Virus record (IMG/VR): IMGVR_UViG_3300048061_000126 | Coordinates: 1 to 36,971 of that record | Direction: 5' to 3' (one strand) | DNA: 36,971 bases | Source of the DNA: a virus | Notes under the pieces: generated by a model | Databases searched by the model: none | The model's input: only the letters and a program-made list of their open reading frames with translations | What the model was told of the DNA's origin: nothing | Shown: positions 36,617 to 36,971 of the stretch, one piece after another | How the letters are laid out: every line of letters starts with the position of its first letter | Numbering within the stretch: position 1 is the stretch's first letter | Translations under genes and position numbers: made by a program

Positions 36617-36971
36617 CATACGACAAAAGTTACAAGGGATTCAGTCATCCCTCAAAGCCCCCAAGGGTCAGACCAATCAGTTCGGAGGGTACAAGTACCG
36701 CTCCTGTGAGGACATCCTCACTTCCGTTAAACCTTTACTTGCTGAGTGGGGTTGCAGTCTAGTCATCCAGGATGACATCGTTGAGGTCGGCGGTCGTGTC
36801 TACGTCAAGGCTACCGCTATCTTGGCTGACAATGAAACCGAACTCGCTGTCTCCGCTACTGGATTCGCTCGTGAGGCTGAGACCAAGAAGGGTATGGACG
36901 ATGCACAGATTACTGGCTCCGCTAGTTCCTATGCACGTAAGTACGCCCTCAATGGCCTCTTTGCTATTGAC
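36606..36971 (+). CDS. erf: ERF-family single-strand annealing protein, N-terminal part
   Basis: These 122 codons run off the window end and continue in frame at position 63 of the joined protein in the left-end fragment (1-294). The N-terminal core includes KLQGIQSSLKAPKGQTNQFG and YKYRSCEDILTSVKPLLAEW, the classic ERF start, then the GFA.E..TKKGMDDAQITGS block. ERF proteins anneal single strands in RecA-independent recombination. Partners in the same arm are the RecB-like nuclease, the endonuclease VII-like resolvase and the SSB-like protein. Ile72 and Glu77 in this copy are Ser and Asp in the left-end copy. Confidence 0.9.
   Translation, partial: MSHNIRQKLQGIQSSLKAPKGQTNQFGGYKYRSCEDILTSVKPLLAEWGCSLVIQDDIVEVGGRVYVKATAILADNETELAVSATGFAREAETKKGMDDAQITGSASSYARKYALNGLFAID
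36792..36971. repeat. Right copy of the contig end overlap
   Basis: This matches 1-180 at 176 of 180 bases. Because the overlap continues one open frame and differs at scattered codon positions, it looks like two population variants of the same locus at the ends of a circularly permuted genome assembly. Confidence 0.9.

Noticed and set aside
1-36971. Temperate lifestyle
   Set aside because: No integrase, excisionase, ParAB or clear CI-type repressor is visible; the palindromic operator alone is not enough.

Overview
The window is a near-complete, circularly closing genome of a tailed phage with a podovirus-like, short-tailed virion gene set. The last 180 bases repeat the first 180 with four mismatches, so the closed genome is about 36.8 kb. 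One ERF-family recombinase gene runs off the right end and is completed at the left end. Nothing here identifies the host firmly. Most early genes lack Shine-Dalgarno sites and instead have A/C/T-rich, almost G-free leaders, a style known from Bacteroidota. A few late genes do carry AAGGA or GGAGG sites. The small tail and virion proteins look like those of uncultured marine phages, but that is recollection, not a search.

There are two transcription arms. The early/replication arm is on the + strand. It starts near 29.6 kb, runs through the window end and continues at the left end to 3.56 kb. It begins with microproteins, many unrecognised. It then carries a RecB/Cas4-like PD-(D/E)XK nuclease, a second (D/E)XK nuclease, HTH and coiled-coil proteins, an endonuclease VII-like resolvase, the ERF annealing protein, an SSB-like protein with an acidic PF tail, a DUF1599/MazG-like protein, a DnaB-type helicase and an HNH-AP2 endonuclease. 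It ends at a strong terminator at 3.66 kb. I see no DNA polymerase, RNA polymerase, primase or integrase, so replication and transcription probably lean on host enzymes.

The late arm is on the - strand, from 28.99 kb down to 3.70 kb. In transcription order it holds: small terminase candidate, three small genes, large terminase, a small HTH protein, portal, endolysin, scaffold, SU10-type major capsid protein, tandem paralogous connector proteins, a LamG-like adhesin, two holin-like membrane proteins, four tiny basic proteins, a large nozzle-like tail protein, two fibre proteins and three internal virion (ejection) proteins. The order around the tail and ejection genes resembles T7 gp12-gp16.

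The most unusual content is non-coding. The intergenic regions 28,987-29,618 and 30,482-31,143 flank a four-gene microprotein module. They hold divergent promoters, two diverged copies of a 16-nt repeat element in opposite orientation, an 11-nt iteron array, a UUCG-loop terminator and two copies of an early promoter architecture with identical box spacing. In the late arm, all but one of the real intergenic gaps carry a perfect TATAAT. In three of them it lies only 5-6 nt before ATG, suggesting leaderless late transcripts.
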